Part shown: in pieces, positions 16,830 to 25,574 of the stretch
How positions within the stretch are numbered: position 1 is the stretch's first letter
Layout of the letters: each line of letters begins with the position of its first letter
Assembly (NCBI RefSeq): GCF_004331345.1
Contig: NZ_SJJZ01000003.1
Span: forward strand, 1,612,001 to 1,676,000
Direction of reading: 5' to 3'
DNA from: Kribbella soli
Lineage (GTDB): Bacteria; Actinomycetota; Actinomycetes; Propionibacteriales; Kribbellaceae
Length of the DNA: 64,000 nucleotides
Notes under the pieces: generated by a model
What the model saw: only the letters and a program-made list of their open reading frames with translations
Database searches by the model: none
What the model was told of the DNA's origin: nothing
Translations under genes and position numbers: made by a program

Positions 16830-17675
16830 ATGCCCAGGAGCTCGAACCTCCGTGAATTGGGAGAGTTCCTCAAGGCTCGCCGGGCCGAACTCGCTCTCGG
16901 AGATGTGGGACTGCCCGACAGCCGGCAGCCACGGCGGGTGCCCGGATTGCGCCGCGAGGAGGTGGCTCTCCTGGCGGCCATCAGCACCGCGCACTACACC
17001 CGTCTCGAACAGGGCCGAGCACCGGCCACGGGCCCGGTTCTCGGCACGCTCGCCCAGGCGCTGCGATTGAGCGAGGACCAGCGCAGCTACCTGTTCGAAC
17101 TCGCCGGAAACGATGTCTTCCATCGCCGTTACCGGCGCGCCCGGCAGACGGTCCAGCTCCACCTACAGCGCCTTGTGAACGATCTGCCCGGGATCCCTGC
17201 CTTTGTGCTCGGTCGCCGCACCGACATCCTCGCGTGGAACGAGATGGCCGCTGCCCTGATCACTGACTTCGGACAGATCCCGCAAAAGCACCGAACCTAC
17301 GTCAGGCTGCTGTTCACCGACCCCGCCATGCGCACGCTCTACCCGGACTGGGAGAACGTCGCCCGGAGGGCTGTGGCGCAACTGCGGACCGAGGCGGCAC
17401 GCACTCCGGGCGATCCGCGGATGAGCACCCTGGTCGGCGAACTGTCGACGCGGGACGAGCAGTTCAGAACGTGGTGGGCCGCTGATGTCGTCGCCGGCCG
17501 CGGGGTCGGAGCCAAGGACCTGAATCACCCGGTGGTCGGCGCGCTCACTCTCGACTGGGACACCCTCACGAGCGCGGCCGACCCCGAGCAGCATCTGGTC
17601 GTGTGGACCGCCGAACCCGGCAGCCGTTCCGCCGACTCACTACGCGTCCTGGCGTCCTGGGTAGCAGGGGACTGA
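16830..17675 (+). CDS. XRE regulator with MmyB-like ligand domain (copy 1)
   Basis: A 281-residue regulator. The N-terminal HTH reads LGEFLKARRAELALGDVGLP, then GLRREEVALLAAISTAHYTRLEQGR. The C-terminal MmyB-like domain shows the family blocks FVLGRRTDILAWN, RLLFTDPAMRTLYPDWE, then LVGELSTRDEQFRTWWAADVV and HPVVGALTLDWDTL. The MmyB domain may bind fatty acids. A paralogue lies only 340 bases downstream. The start at ATG 16830 matches the paralogue's start; GTG 16821 is possible. Confidence 0.88.
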   Translation: MPRSSNLRELGEFLKARRAELALGDVGLPDSRQPRRVPGLRREEVALLAAISTAHYTRLEQGRAPATGPVLGTLAQALRLSEDQRSYLFELAGNDVFHRRYRRARQTVQLHLQRLVNDLPGIPAFVLGRRTDILAWNEMAAALITDFGQIPQKHRTYVRLLFTDPAMRTLYPDWENVARRAVAQLRTEAARTPGDPRMSTLVGELSTRDEQFRTWWAADVVAGRGVGAKDLNHPVVGALTLDWDTLTSAADPEQHLVVWTAEPGSRSADSLRVLASWVAGD

Positions 17676-17699
17676 CGAGGCCGACGCCCGCTTCATCCA

Positions 17700-17926
17700 C
17701 CTGTGGACGGTCCGCGTGCCACGGTCCAGCAGCACTCCTGGCCACCGTCGACGCCGACGGCAAGTCCCCGTTCCACGGCTACCGCCTGGTCGCCGACCTC
17801 GGCGCCGAGTACCGCGATACCGCGCCATTCACCCCGCACGTCGAGGTGGACCGCACCCTCTACACCGGCCAGAATCCCGGCTCGGCCGTCCCGCTCGCCC
17901 AGGAACTGCTCAAGGCTCTCGGCTGA
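17700..17926 (+). pseudogene. DJ-1/PfpI remnant
   Basis: Readable text is CHGPAALLATVDADGKSPFH, then EVDRTLYTGQNPGSAVPLAQELLKALG. The first matches the nucleophile-elbow region and the second the extreme C-terminus of DJ-1/PfpI (type 1 glutamine amidotransferase-like) proteins. The N-terminal half and the segment between the two pieces are missing, and there is no start codon with a ribosome site. The remnant lies between two paralogous XRE regulators, which suggests one duplication or rearrangement event. Confidence 0.6.
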
Positions 17927-17960
17927 CGCCGCGCCGCGTCCCTGCCGCGGGCCCCCGGCC

Positions 17961-17983
17961 AGGGAGGGACAGAACTCTCCCTG
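17961..17983 (+). promoter_or_regulatory. AGGGAGGGA...CTCCCT element before XRE regulator 2
   Basis: CAGGGAG and CTCCCTG form a 7-base inverted repeat with a 10-base spacer, about 35 bases before ATG 18018. It resembles the element at 16775-16796 upstream of the paralogue. Confidence 0.45.
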
Positions 17984-18017
17984 TGACAACCTCGATCACC
18001 GATGCGACGCTGAGGGC

Positions 18018-18887
18018 ATGAACCGCGATCTCCACCGCAGCGACCTCGGCGCATTCCTCAAGGCACGCCGCGCCGAACTCGACCCGGCCGCCGTCGGCCT
18101 GCCCGCGGCGGGCCCGCGGCGTGTCGCGGGGCTGCGCCGCGAGGAGGTCGCCGTACTGGCCGCCATCAGCACCGACTACTACTCCCGCCTCGAACAGGGA
18201 CGGATCCAGGCATCGCCGCCGGTACTGGAGTCGCTTGCCCGGGTGCTGCGCCTGGACGACGATCAACGCGCCTATATGTACGAGCTCGCGGCCAAGGACG
18301 ACTACCGCCCACACCGTCGCCGCCCGCGTCCCAAGGTGCAGCCGCAACTTCAGCGGATGCTCGACGACATGGCGCTGACACCCGCCTTCGTCATCGGTCC
18401 GCGCACCGAGATCGTCGCCTGGAACGCCTTGGGCGCCGCCATGATCACCGACTTCGGGAAGATCCCCGACCAGCAGCGCTACTACATCCGGCTGCTGCTC
18501 ACCGACCCGGCCATGCGCGAGCTCTACGCGGACTGGGAGGGAGTCACCCGGCTCGCCATTGCCCAGATGCGGATGCACAACGCCAACAACCCGGGCGACG
18601 CAAAGCTGGCCGAACTGGTAGGCGAACTCTCGATCCAGGACGCCCAGTTCCGACGGTGGTGGGCAGCGCACGATGTAGCAACCCGCGACACCGGCACGAA
18701 ACACCTGCACCACCCCGTCGTCGGGGACCTGCACCTCGACTGGAACGCCGTCACCTGGGCGGCCGATCCCGATCTCCAGATCATCGTCTGGACCGCCGAG
18801 CCGGGCACGCCGTCGCACGAAGGCCTACGTCTGCTGGCCTCCTGGGCCGCCGACCCCGCCCACATGGCCACCGGCAACCCGACGTGA
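18018..18887 (+). CDS. XRE regulator with MmyB-like ligand domain (copy 2)
   Basis: A 289-residue paralogue of the gene at 16830. The HTH is LGAFLKARRAELDPAAVGLP, then GLRREEVAVLAAISTDYYSRLEQG. The MmyB-like blocks FVIGPRTEIVAWNALGAAMI, RLLLTDPAMRELYADWEG and HHPVVGDLHLDWNAVTW are all intact. Close similarity and adjacency imply tandem duplication followed by divergence. It ends 34 bases before the LtrA gene, which it may control. Confidence 0.88.
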   Translation: MNRDLHRSDLGAFLKARRAELDPAAVGLPAAGPRRVAGLRREEVAVLAAISTDYYSRLEQGRIQASPPVLESLARVLRLDDDQRAYMYELAAKDDYRPHRRRPRPKVQPQLQRMLDDMALTPAFVIGPRTEIVAWNALGAAMITDFGKIPDQQRYYIRLLLTDPAMRELYADWEGVTRLAIAQMRMHNANNPGDAKLAELVGELSIQDAQFRRWWAAHDVATRDTGTKHLHHPVVGDLHLDWNAVTWAADPDLQIIVWTAEPGTPSHEGLRLLASWAADPAHMATGNPT

Positions 18888-18921
18888 CGTCACGCTGCCA
18901 GTCACAGCGGAGGTCGGCCCT

Positions 18922-20016
18922 GTGAAGCGCGTGACCTGGCTCGAGCTGTTCTTCGATCTCGTCTTCGTCTTCGCCGTCACCTCGGCGTCGGAGCTGGTGC
19001 ACCACGATCATTCGTGGCTCGGCGTCTGCCGTGCGCTCATCGTCTTCATCCCGGTCTTCTGGGTGTGGGTCGGAGGCACGATGCACGCGAACCTGCACGA
19101 GATCGACACTGTGCGAGGACGACTCGGAATGTTCGGTGTCGCCTTCTGCGGCCTGATCCTCGCCCTGTCCCTGCCTGGGGCGTTCGAGGGCACCGCCCTC
19201 TGGTTCGGCGGAACGTACTGGGTAGCCAGATTCGGTCTGCTGCTCGCGATCCAAGGTCTGCCCCATCGCGCCGCCTTCACCACGTTCACCGTGGGTGCGT
19301 TCCTCACCGGACCACTCTTTGTGGCCGGAGCCCTCCTGCCGCCGGCGGGGCGAACGGCGGTCTGGGCCGTCGCCGCGCTGACCGACCTCAGCGTTCCGTT
19401 CCTGGCACGCAAACGCCTGAGCTCCGCGCCCTTCGACGCATCCCATGTCGCCGAGCGGTTCGGGCTGTTCGTGATCATCGCCCTGGGCGAAACGGTGGTC
19501 GCGACCGGAGCCGCCGCCGCGGAACACCAGCTCGACGCCCTCGGGCTCGCTGCCCTCGCCGCCGCGTTCGCCGTTTGTTGCGGCCTGTGGTGGGTGTACT
19601 TCGCCTTCTCCGCTACAGCCATCCACCACGCGATCGAGTCGTCCACAGTGCGCATCGAGATCATCCGACCCGTACTGTCCTACGGACATCTGATGCTCAT
19701 CGCTGGGATCATCGGCGTCGCCGCAGCCATCGGTGCCGCCGTACGGGACCCAGCAGAACCCTTGCACCTCGACGCCGCGACCCTGCTCTTCGCCGGCACC
19801 TGTATCTACCTCGGTGCGTTTGCCTTCACACGGTGGCACATGTTCCACACTCTGGCCACACCCAGACTGGTCGCTGCCGCGGCCTGTCTCAGCCTCATCG
19901 CAGTGGCGCCCACAATCCCCGCGCTCGCCTCCGTCACGCTGTTGGCAGCGCTGCTGATCGTCCTGAACGTCGTCGAGCATCGCGTCGTCCCACAAACCCT
20001 GCACCGGACCACATGA
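18922..20016 (+). CDS. LtrA family membrane protein
   Basis: A 364-residue integral membrane protein with about eleven hydrophobic helices. The diagnostic N-terminus of the low-temperature-requirement-A family is VTWLELFFDLVFVFAVT. A second family block is ERFGLFVIIALGETVVATG. The GTG start at 18922 follows GGAGG. The function of LtrA proteins is not known; in Listeria one was linked to cold growth. It lies in line with XRE copy 2 upstream and the aldo/keto reductase downstream (38-base gap). Confidence 0.87.
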   Translation: MKRVTWLELFFDLVFVFAVTSASELVHHDHSWLGVCRALIVFIPVFWVWVGGTMHANLHEIDTVRGRLGMFGVAFCGLILALSLPGAFEGTALWFGGTYWVARFGLLLAIQGLPHRAAFTTFTVGAFLTGPLFVAGALLPPAGRTAVWAVAALTDLSVPFLARKRLSSAPFDASHVAERFGLFVIIALGETVVATGAAAAEHQLDALGLAALAAAFAVCCGLWWVYFAFSATAIHHAIESSTVRIEIIRPVLSYGHLMLIAGIIGVAAAIGAAVRDPAEPLHLDAATLLFAGTCIYLGAFAFTRWHMFHTLATPRLVAAAACLSLIAVAPTIPALASVTLLAALLIVLNVVEHRVVPQTLHRTT

Positions 20017-20054
20017 GCAAGCTCGCCGCTGTTGCCACCAACTGAGGAGTACGC

Positions 20055-21023
20055 ATGCAGTACAGCCGACTCGGGAACTCGGGGCTCAAGGTCAGCCGCA
20101 TCGCACTGGGCTGCATGAGCTACGGCGACCCCAGCCACGGTCTGCACAACTGGACCCTCGACGAGGACGCCGCACAGCCGTTCTTCCGCCAGGCGATCGA
20201 ACTCGGCGTGACGTTCTGGGACACAGCCAACACCTACCAGCGCGGCAGCTCCGAGGAGTACGTCGGCCGCGCCGTCAAACGCTATGCCCGCCGCGAGGAC
20301 ATCGTGCTCGCAACCAAGGTCTTCGGGCACATGCACGACGGACCCGGCGGGCAAGGACTGTCCCGCAAGGCAATCCTCGAACAAGTCGAAGCCTCCCTCA
20401 CCCGGCTCGATACCGACTACATCGACCTGTACCAGATTCACCGCTTCGACCCCGACACCCCAGTCGAGGAAACCATGGAGGCGCTCCACGACCTGGTGAA
20501 GGCCGGCAAAGTCCGCTACCTGGGGGCTTCATCGATGTGGGCTTGGCAGTTCGCCAAACTCCAGCACGCAGCCGCCCTCCACGGTTGGATGCCATTCGTG
20601 TCCATGCAGGATCAGTACAACCTGCTCAAACGCGAAGAAGAACGCGAAATGCTGCCCCTGTGCACAGACCTGGGAGTGAGTAGCATTCCCTACTCACCCC
20701 AGGCCAAGGGGCGCCTGACCCGTCCCTGGGGAACCCAGACGGTGCGCTCATCGACCGACGAGGTCGCCCGAACCTTCGACAGCCCCGCCGACGAACCCGT
20801 CGTCAACGCCGTACAACAGATAGCCGAAACCCGCGGCGCCCCCATGGCCCAGGTCGCCATCGCCTGGCTCCTCACCAAACCGGTCGTCGCAGCCCCGATC
20901 GTCGGAGCCACCAAAACCCACCACCTCGACCAAGCGGTCACCGCACTGGACCTCCACCTCACCGACCAGGAGATCCAAACGCTCGAGATGCCCTACGTCC
21001 CGCAGAAGCCCTATTGGTATTGA
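20055..21023 (+). CDS. Aldo/keto reductase
   Basis: A 322-residue NADPH-dependent reductase. MQYSRLGNSGLKVSRIALG is the usual start. The catalytic Asp and Tyr are in TFWDTANTYQRG, Lys in VLATKVFG, and His in YQIHRFD. The C-terminal NADPH site reads PIVGATKTHHLDQAV. It belongs to the YhdN/Tas-like AKR branch. AGGAG lies 8 bases before the start. It probably shares a transcript with LtrA. Confidence 0.9.
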   Translation: MQYSRLGNSGLKVSRIALGCMSYGDPSHGLHNWTLDEDAAQPFFRQAIELGVTFWDTANTYQRGSSEEYVGRAVKRYARREDIVLATKVFGHMHDGPGGQGLSRKAILEQVEASLTRLDTDYIDLYQIHRFDPDTPVEETMEALHDLVKAGKVRYLGASSMWAWQFAKLQHAAALHGWMPFVSMQDQYNLLKREEEREMLPLCTDLGVSSIPYSPQAKGRLTRPWGTQTVRSSTDEVARTFDSPADEPVVNAVQQIAETRGAPMAQVAIAWLLTKPVVAAPIVGATKTHHLDQAVTALDLHLTDQEIQTLEMPYVPQKPYWY

Positions 21024-21141
21024 CGCTTCCAGGGAAGTAGCGCTCGGCCAGTACCACCCAAGCCGTCGATTGAACGAGGTTCGGCGCGGGTGTTAGGTGG
21101 AGACAACATCAGCTCGTTGGCACTTCGGAAGGACACCCCGG

Positions 21142-22014
21142 ATGGAACTCGGTCTGCAGATTCCTGACTTCACCTGGCCGAACGGCGCGGCCGCGCTCGG
21201 ACCGGAGCTCGCGGCTGTCGCCCGGACGGCCGACCAGGCCGGCTTCGGCTACGTCGCGGTGATGGATCACTTCTTCCAGATCCGCGGTGTGGGGCCGGCG
21301 GAGCACGACATGCTCGAGGCGTACACGACGCTCGGATTCCTGGCCGCTCACACCGAACGCGCCAAACTGCTCACCGTCATCACCGGCGTGCACTACCGGC
21401 ATCCGGGCCTGCTCGCGAAGGCGATGACCACGCTCGACGTACTGTCCGGGGGGCGCGCCATGATCGGGCTCGGCGCCGGCTGGAACGAGGAGGAATCGCG
21501 TGGTCTCGGCTTCCCGTTCCCGCCTGTCGCCGAGCGATTCGAGCGCCTGGAGGAGACGCTCCAGTACCTGCTGCAGATGTGGTCCGACAACGACGGCCCG
21601 TTCAATGGACAGCACTACCAGGCCGAACGGCTGATGAACGTTCCTCAAGCGCTCAGCAAGCCGCATCCGCCGATCATGGTAGGCGGTGGCGGCGAGAAGA
21701 AGACGCTGCGCCTGGTCGCAAAGTACGCACAGGCGTGCAATGTGTTCAACACCCCTGATCTCGAACACAAACTCGACGTCCTCAAACAGCACTGCGAGAA
21801 CGAGGGCCGCGACTACGACGACATCACCAAGACCGTCTACCACCTGATCGACACCGGCGAGAACGGCGAGAAGACCAGCGAACTGATCGACGAACTCGGC
21901 CGCCTCCACGGCCTCGGCTTCAGCGCTGCCATCGGCATGGTCCCGCAGGTCCCACGCCTCGACGTACTGGAGCGCATCGGCTCGGACGTCATCCCAGTCA
22001 CCGCAGCCTTCTGA
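21142..22014 (+). CDS. LLM-class F420-dependent oxidoreductase
   Basis: A 290-residue luciferase-like TIM barrel. MELGLQIPDFTW starts the domain, AVMDHFFQIRG carries the typical D-H-F after strand 2, and GLGAGWNEEESRGLGFPFPP is the family's core motif. F420 rather than FMN is inferred from the subfamily. The ATG at 21142 follows GGAAGGACA. The substrate is unknown. The 118 bases before it hold nothing I recognise, and the 138 bases after it hold no convincing gene. Confidence 0.88.
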   Translation: MELGLQIPDFTWPNGAAALGPELAAVARTADQAGFGYVAVMDHFFQIRGVGPAEHDMLEAYTTLGFLAAHTERAKLLTVITGVHYRHPGLLAKAMTTLDVLSGGRAMIGLGAGWNEEESRGLGFPFPPVAERFERLEETLQYLLQMWSDNDGPFNGQHYQAERLMNVPQALSKPHPPIMVGGGGEKKTLRLVAKYAQACNVFNTPDLEHKLDVLKQHCENEGRDYDDITKTVYHLIDTGENGEKTSELIDELGRLHGLGFSAAIGMVPQVPRLDVLERIGSDVIPVTAAF

Positions 22015-22152
22015 CCACCCACTCCATGCCCCTTGCGACGAGAACCGACGGGCACGAGATCTCCCACCTCGAGGAGCGCATCGCGGACGGGAAACGATCC
22101 AACCTCCCTGGACAACGAGCGGGTCGTCCATCCTGATGCCGAGACCAACCTG

Positions 22153-24729
22153 CTACCCCGCAGGCTCGCTTCGGCAGGTCACTGGAGTGGCGTCGGCGTG
22201 GGCGCGGATGAGGGGGTCGGCGCGGTGGCGGCCGAGGTTCCACTCGAGCCAGTCGTTCTTGCTGGGCTCACGAGCGGTCAGAGCACAGTAAACGACGTCG
22301 TCCGGCAGCGTCGTGAGTACTGGTACGGCGTCGTCGGAGAGCCCTTGCAGGTAGTACCAATCGACTTTGCCGGTCGCGGCGTAGCGGTCGACGTTGTGCT
22401 GGGCGATCCATGCGTCTGGGTTGATGGCCGCGATCCCGAGAAGGAGGCCGGCGCCGCTGAGCAGCGCGGCCCGGGGCAGCCAGGCTGCCTTCATGGTCAC
22501 GCCGGCCACAATCACTCCGATCACGAGCAGACCGAGCCAGCCCTCGAAGACGTCGACGAGCAGCCGGAGCTCGGTGAAGCCGTAGGCCTCCTGGTAGACG
22601 TGCATCCGGTAGAGCGCGGACGCGACCACCACCAAGGTCAGCAAGCAGAGCAGACCGAGCGACCCACGCAGCCAGGCCACGTCAGCAGGCGTGGCACGCG
22701 GTGCCTTGCGAGCGGCGGCCCAGACCACGAGCAGAGTGAGTGCAGTGGCCACAGTGAGCTGACCGAAGCCCTGGTGGACGTACTCCGCGTAGGTCAGCCC
22801 AGTGATGCGCTCCAGGTACTCGTGACCACCGAAGTTCGCAGTAGCCTGCGCTGCCAGGAAGACCAGGAACACCGCATCCACAAGCAGCACCGGCACCAGC
22901 CACTCGTACCGGCGCGCGACCGGCCGCACCGGAGCGCCCGCAGGCTCGACGCTGGGCGGATTCAGCCCCACGTACGTCGCTGCCAGTACGACGCCACCTA
23001 CCGCCACGGTAATGAACGCACGCAGTACGAACGTGTCGAGATTCAGATCCGGTACGACGACGCCCGCCCACTCGGCGAAGACCGCATCGGCCGACGCGAA
23101 CAGCAGTCCGAAGACCAGGACCCCCAGCAACGACCACACCGCAGTCCGCAGCGCCGCAGCACTCGTACGCAGACCTCTCACGGCCTGTGCAGAGCGACCC
23201 AGCCACGGCAGTCCCCGGAGCCCAGCGAGCGGCCAGGCCAAGCCGGCCAGCACGAAGCTCGGTAGCGAGCGGCCGTTCACCAGTCCGGCCATGCAGACCG
23301 CGACGCCCGCCAGCAGGCACAGGACCACGATCCATTCCGCATCCCGAAGTACGGCTGTCGCTGCCAAGAGCGCGCAGAGCGCAGCACAGGCCTGCGTGAA
23401 GCGGGACCGGCGGTTGACGCTGAAGCCGAGGATCACTCCCCCGGCTGCCAGCAGTACGACGAACGTGCCGATACCGATGTCGCGGAATGGCAGGACGATG
23501 CCGGCCAGCAGACCGACTCCCAAGCAGGACAGGACCGCACGGAGGTTGCCGGGCAGGCCGGTCTCCGGCCAGAACCTGCCGAACAGCGTATCCATCGCTG
23601 GCTCCGACACCCGCACTGGCGCTGCAGCGGGTGCGGGCGTCTCGACCGGCTTAGGCATGGCGGGCTCCCTCTTGACGACCTGAGTGTGTTGCCGTTGTTC
23701 GTGCTTGACGACCTGAATGTGTTGACGTGGTTCGTGCGGTAGGTCGACGCGGACGCGGGCACCCGTACTACCCGGTGCGGGGTCGACGAAGTGGATGGTG
23801 CCGCCGTGGAGATCGGTCACCCAGCGGGCGATCGCGAGACCCAGACCTGTGCCACCGCCACCGCCCGCCTCCGTCAGCGTCCCGAACCGCTCGAAGACTC
23901 GGTCCCGGTCGACGGCAGGGACACCTGGCCCGTCATCCAAGACTTCCAAGCGCCATCCGGTGGCTGTGGCCTCGGCGGTGATCCGGACGACTCCACCGGC
24001 AGGACTGTGCCTGGACGCGTTGTCGAGCAGGTTGGCGATCAGCTGGTGCAGCCGTGCTGGATCTGCCGGGACACTGAGGTCCTGCGGCGTGACGCGCACG
24101 TCGTACCGCACCTCACGACCAGTCACTCGAGCCTCGGCGACGGCCTGCTCCAGCAACTCCGCGGCCGCGACCTGTGTGGTGGACAGTCGAGCCGCACCGG
24201 CGTCCACCCGGGCCAGATCCAATAGATCCGAGGCGAGTGCCGAGAGCCGCTCTGCCTGGTCGAGCGCTGTCCGCAATGCGACGGGGTCCGGCTCGGCGAC
24301 TCCGTCGACCAAGTTCTCCAGTACGGCACACAGCGCGGCGAGCGGCGTACGCAACTCATGGCTCACGTTGGCGACCAGCTCACGGCGTTGGCGGTCGACG
24401 GCCTCCAAGTCCTCAGCCATCCGATTGAAGGCCCGTGCCAGCTCCCCCACCTCGTCGCTCGAGGTCGCGGTGACTCGACCGGAGTAGTCGCCTCGTGCCA
24501 TCTGCCGGGCCGCAGCGGTCATCTCGCGGAGGGGTGAGGTCATGCCGACTGCCAGCAACTGGGTCACGCCGAGGGCCAGGGCCACCGTGACCGGGATGCT
24601 GAGCCAGACAGGTACGTCGCCGACGGCCCCCACCGCGGCGACGATCGAAGCCACCGTCACACTGATCGCTACGAGCAGGCCGAGCTTGACCTTGACCGAC
24701 GTGACCTGATCCATCAGCGGGCCGCTCAC
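22153..24729 (-). CDS. Sensor histidine kinase fused to DUF4153-type membrane domain
   Basis: An 858-residue protein. Two N-terminal helices (LGLLVAISVTVASIVAAVG and VPVWLSIPVTVALALG) precede a HAMP domain (PLREMTAAARQMARGDYSG). HisKA is LVANVSHELRTPLAAL with the phospho-His, and HATPase has LLDNASRHSP, DDGPGV and GTGLGLAIARWV. After a Pro- and Lys-rich linker come about ten more membrane helices of the DUF4153/DUF4173 type. The GTG start overlaps the response regulator's TGA as GTGA. The order kinase then membrane tail is unusual; it may sense a membrane signal at its C-terminal part. The linker contains an imperfect tandem repeat (QHIQVVKHE, QHTQVVKRE). Confidence 0.85.
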   Translation of the reverse strand: MSGPLMDQVTSVKVKLGLLVAISVTVASIVAAVGAVGDVPVWLSIPVTVALALGVTQLLAVGMTSPLREMTAAARQMARGDYSGRVTATSSDEVGELARAFNRMAEDLEAVDRQRRELVANVSHELRTPLAALCAVLENLVDGVAEPDPVALRTALDQAERLSALASDLLDLARVDAGAARLSTTQVAAAELLEQAVAEARVTGREVRYDVRVTPQDLSVPADPARLHQLIANLLDNASRHSPAGGVVRITAEATATGWRLEVLDDGPGVPAVDRDRVFERFGTLTEAGGGGGTGLGLAIARWVTDLHGGTIHFVDPAPGSTGARVRVDLPHEPRQHIQVVKHEQRQHTQVVKREPAMPKPVETPAPAAAPVRVSEPAMDTLFGRFWPETGLPGNLRAVLSCLGVGLLAGIVLPFRDIGIGTFVVLLAAGGVILGFSVNRRSRFTQACAALCALLAATAVLRDAEWIVVLCLLAGVAVCMAGLVNGRSLPSFVLAGLAWPLAGLRGLPWLGRSAQAVRGLRTSAAALRTAVWSLLGVLVFGLLFASADAVFAEWAGVVVPDLNLDTFVLRAFITVAVGGVVLAATYVGLNPPSVEPAGAPVRPVARRYEWLVPVLLVDAVFLVFLAAQATANFGGHEYLERITGLTYAEYVHQGFGQLTVATALTLLVVWAAARKAPRATPADVAWLRGSLGLLCLLTLVVVASALYRMHVYQEAYGFTELRLLVDVFEGWLGLLVIGVIVAGVTMKAAWLPRAALLSGAGLLLGIAAINPDAWIAQHNVDRYAATGKVDWYYLQGLSDDAVPVLTTLPDDVVYCALTAREPSKNDWLEWNLGRHRADPLIRAHADATPVTCRSEPAG

Positions 24730-25424
24730 GTCGTGCTCCCGGGCTCGAGGGCATAGCCGACGCCGTGGACCGTTCGCACGCGGTCGGCGCCTATCTTGGC
24801 TCGCAATGCCTTCACGTGGCTGTCGACCGTGCGGGTCCCGGACGCACCCGGCCAGCCCCACACCTCGGCGTACAGGTTCTCCCGGGTCAAGACGTCACCC
24901 GGCGTCGCCGCCAGACAGAGCAGCAGATCGAACTCGGTCGGCGTCAGATGGACCTCGGCCCCAGCGGCCCAGACCCGGCGCGCGGCCGAGTCGATCCGCA
25001 AGTTGCCCACCTCGGCAGCCGGTCGGGCAGCCAACTCGGCAGCCCGCTCGACCCGCCGCAGCAGAGCCGCCACCCGAGCCACCAACTCCCGCATCCGGAA
25101 CGGCTTCGTGAGGTAGTCATCCGCCCCCAGCCCGAGCCCGACCAGGATGTCCGCCTCGTCGTCGCGCGCGGTCAGCATCAGTACCGGCACCGGCCGCTCA
25201 GCCTGGATCCGCCGGCACACCTCATGCCCGTCGAACCCAGGAAGCATCACGTCCAGCAGCACCAGGTCCGGCGCGCTCGCCGCGAACTGCTCGACCGCTC
25301 CGGGCCCGTCCCACGCCTGCACGACGTCGTACCCGGACCCACGCAGCCGGTCAGTCACCGCCTGGTTGATCACCGGCTCATCCTCGACCACCAGAATCCG
25401 GCGGCCCACTCCGTCAACTACCAC
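24726..25424 (-). CDS. OmpR/PhoB-type response regulator
   Basis: The receiver domain has ILVVEDEP, the phospho-Asp in LVLLDVMLPGFDG, Thr in VLMLTARDD and Lys in DDYLTKPF. The C-terminal winged helix reads VHLTPTEFDLLLCLAATPGD and GTRTVDSHVKALRAKIG. It is the partner of the kinase downstream, to which it is coupled by a GTGA overlap. The start is uncertain between GTG 25424 and GTG 25409; an upstream in-frame extension to 25514 has no family match. Confidence 0.88.
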   Translation of the reverse strand: MVVDGVGRRILVVEDEPVINQAVTDRLRGSGYDVVQAWDGPGAVEQFAASAPDLVLLDVMLPGFDGHEVCRRIQAERPVPVLMLTARDDEADILVGLGLGADDYLTKPFRMRELVARVAALLRRVERAAELAARPAAEVGNLRIDSAARRVWAAGAEVHLTPTEFDLLLCLAATPGDVLTRENLYAEVWGWPGASGTRTVDSHVKALRAKIGADRVRTVHGVGYALEPGSTT

Positions 25425-25574
25425 GCTCCGACCATAGGAGCCGACCTGGTCAGACAGACACGACGACTCGTGAAGGTTCTGTGCAGGTTGCTGGACCGGC
25501 CGCCCGAGCATCATCGAACTCGAGGCCGCCGAACGCCACCGGCCGCAGGACCTCGATCTGATCGTGACCGTGCG

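Noticed and set aside
22026..22136. A 36-codon frame between the LLM oxidoreductase and the kinase gene
   Set aside because: It has no ribosome site, no recognisable family and lies in a short convergent gap.
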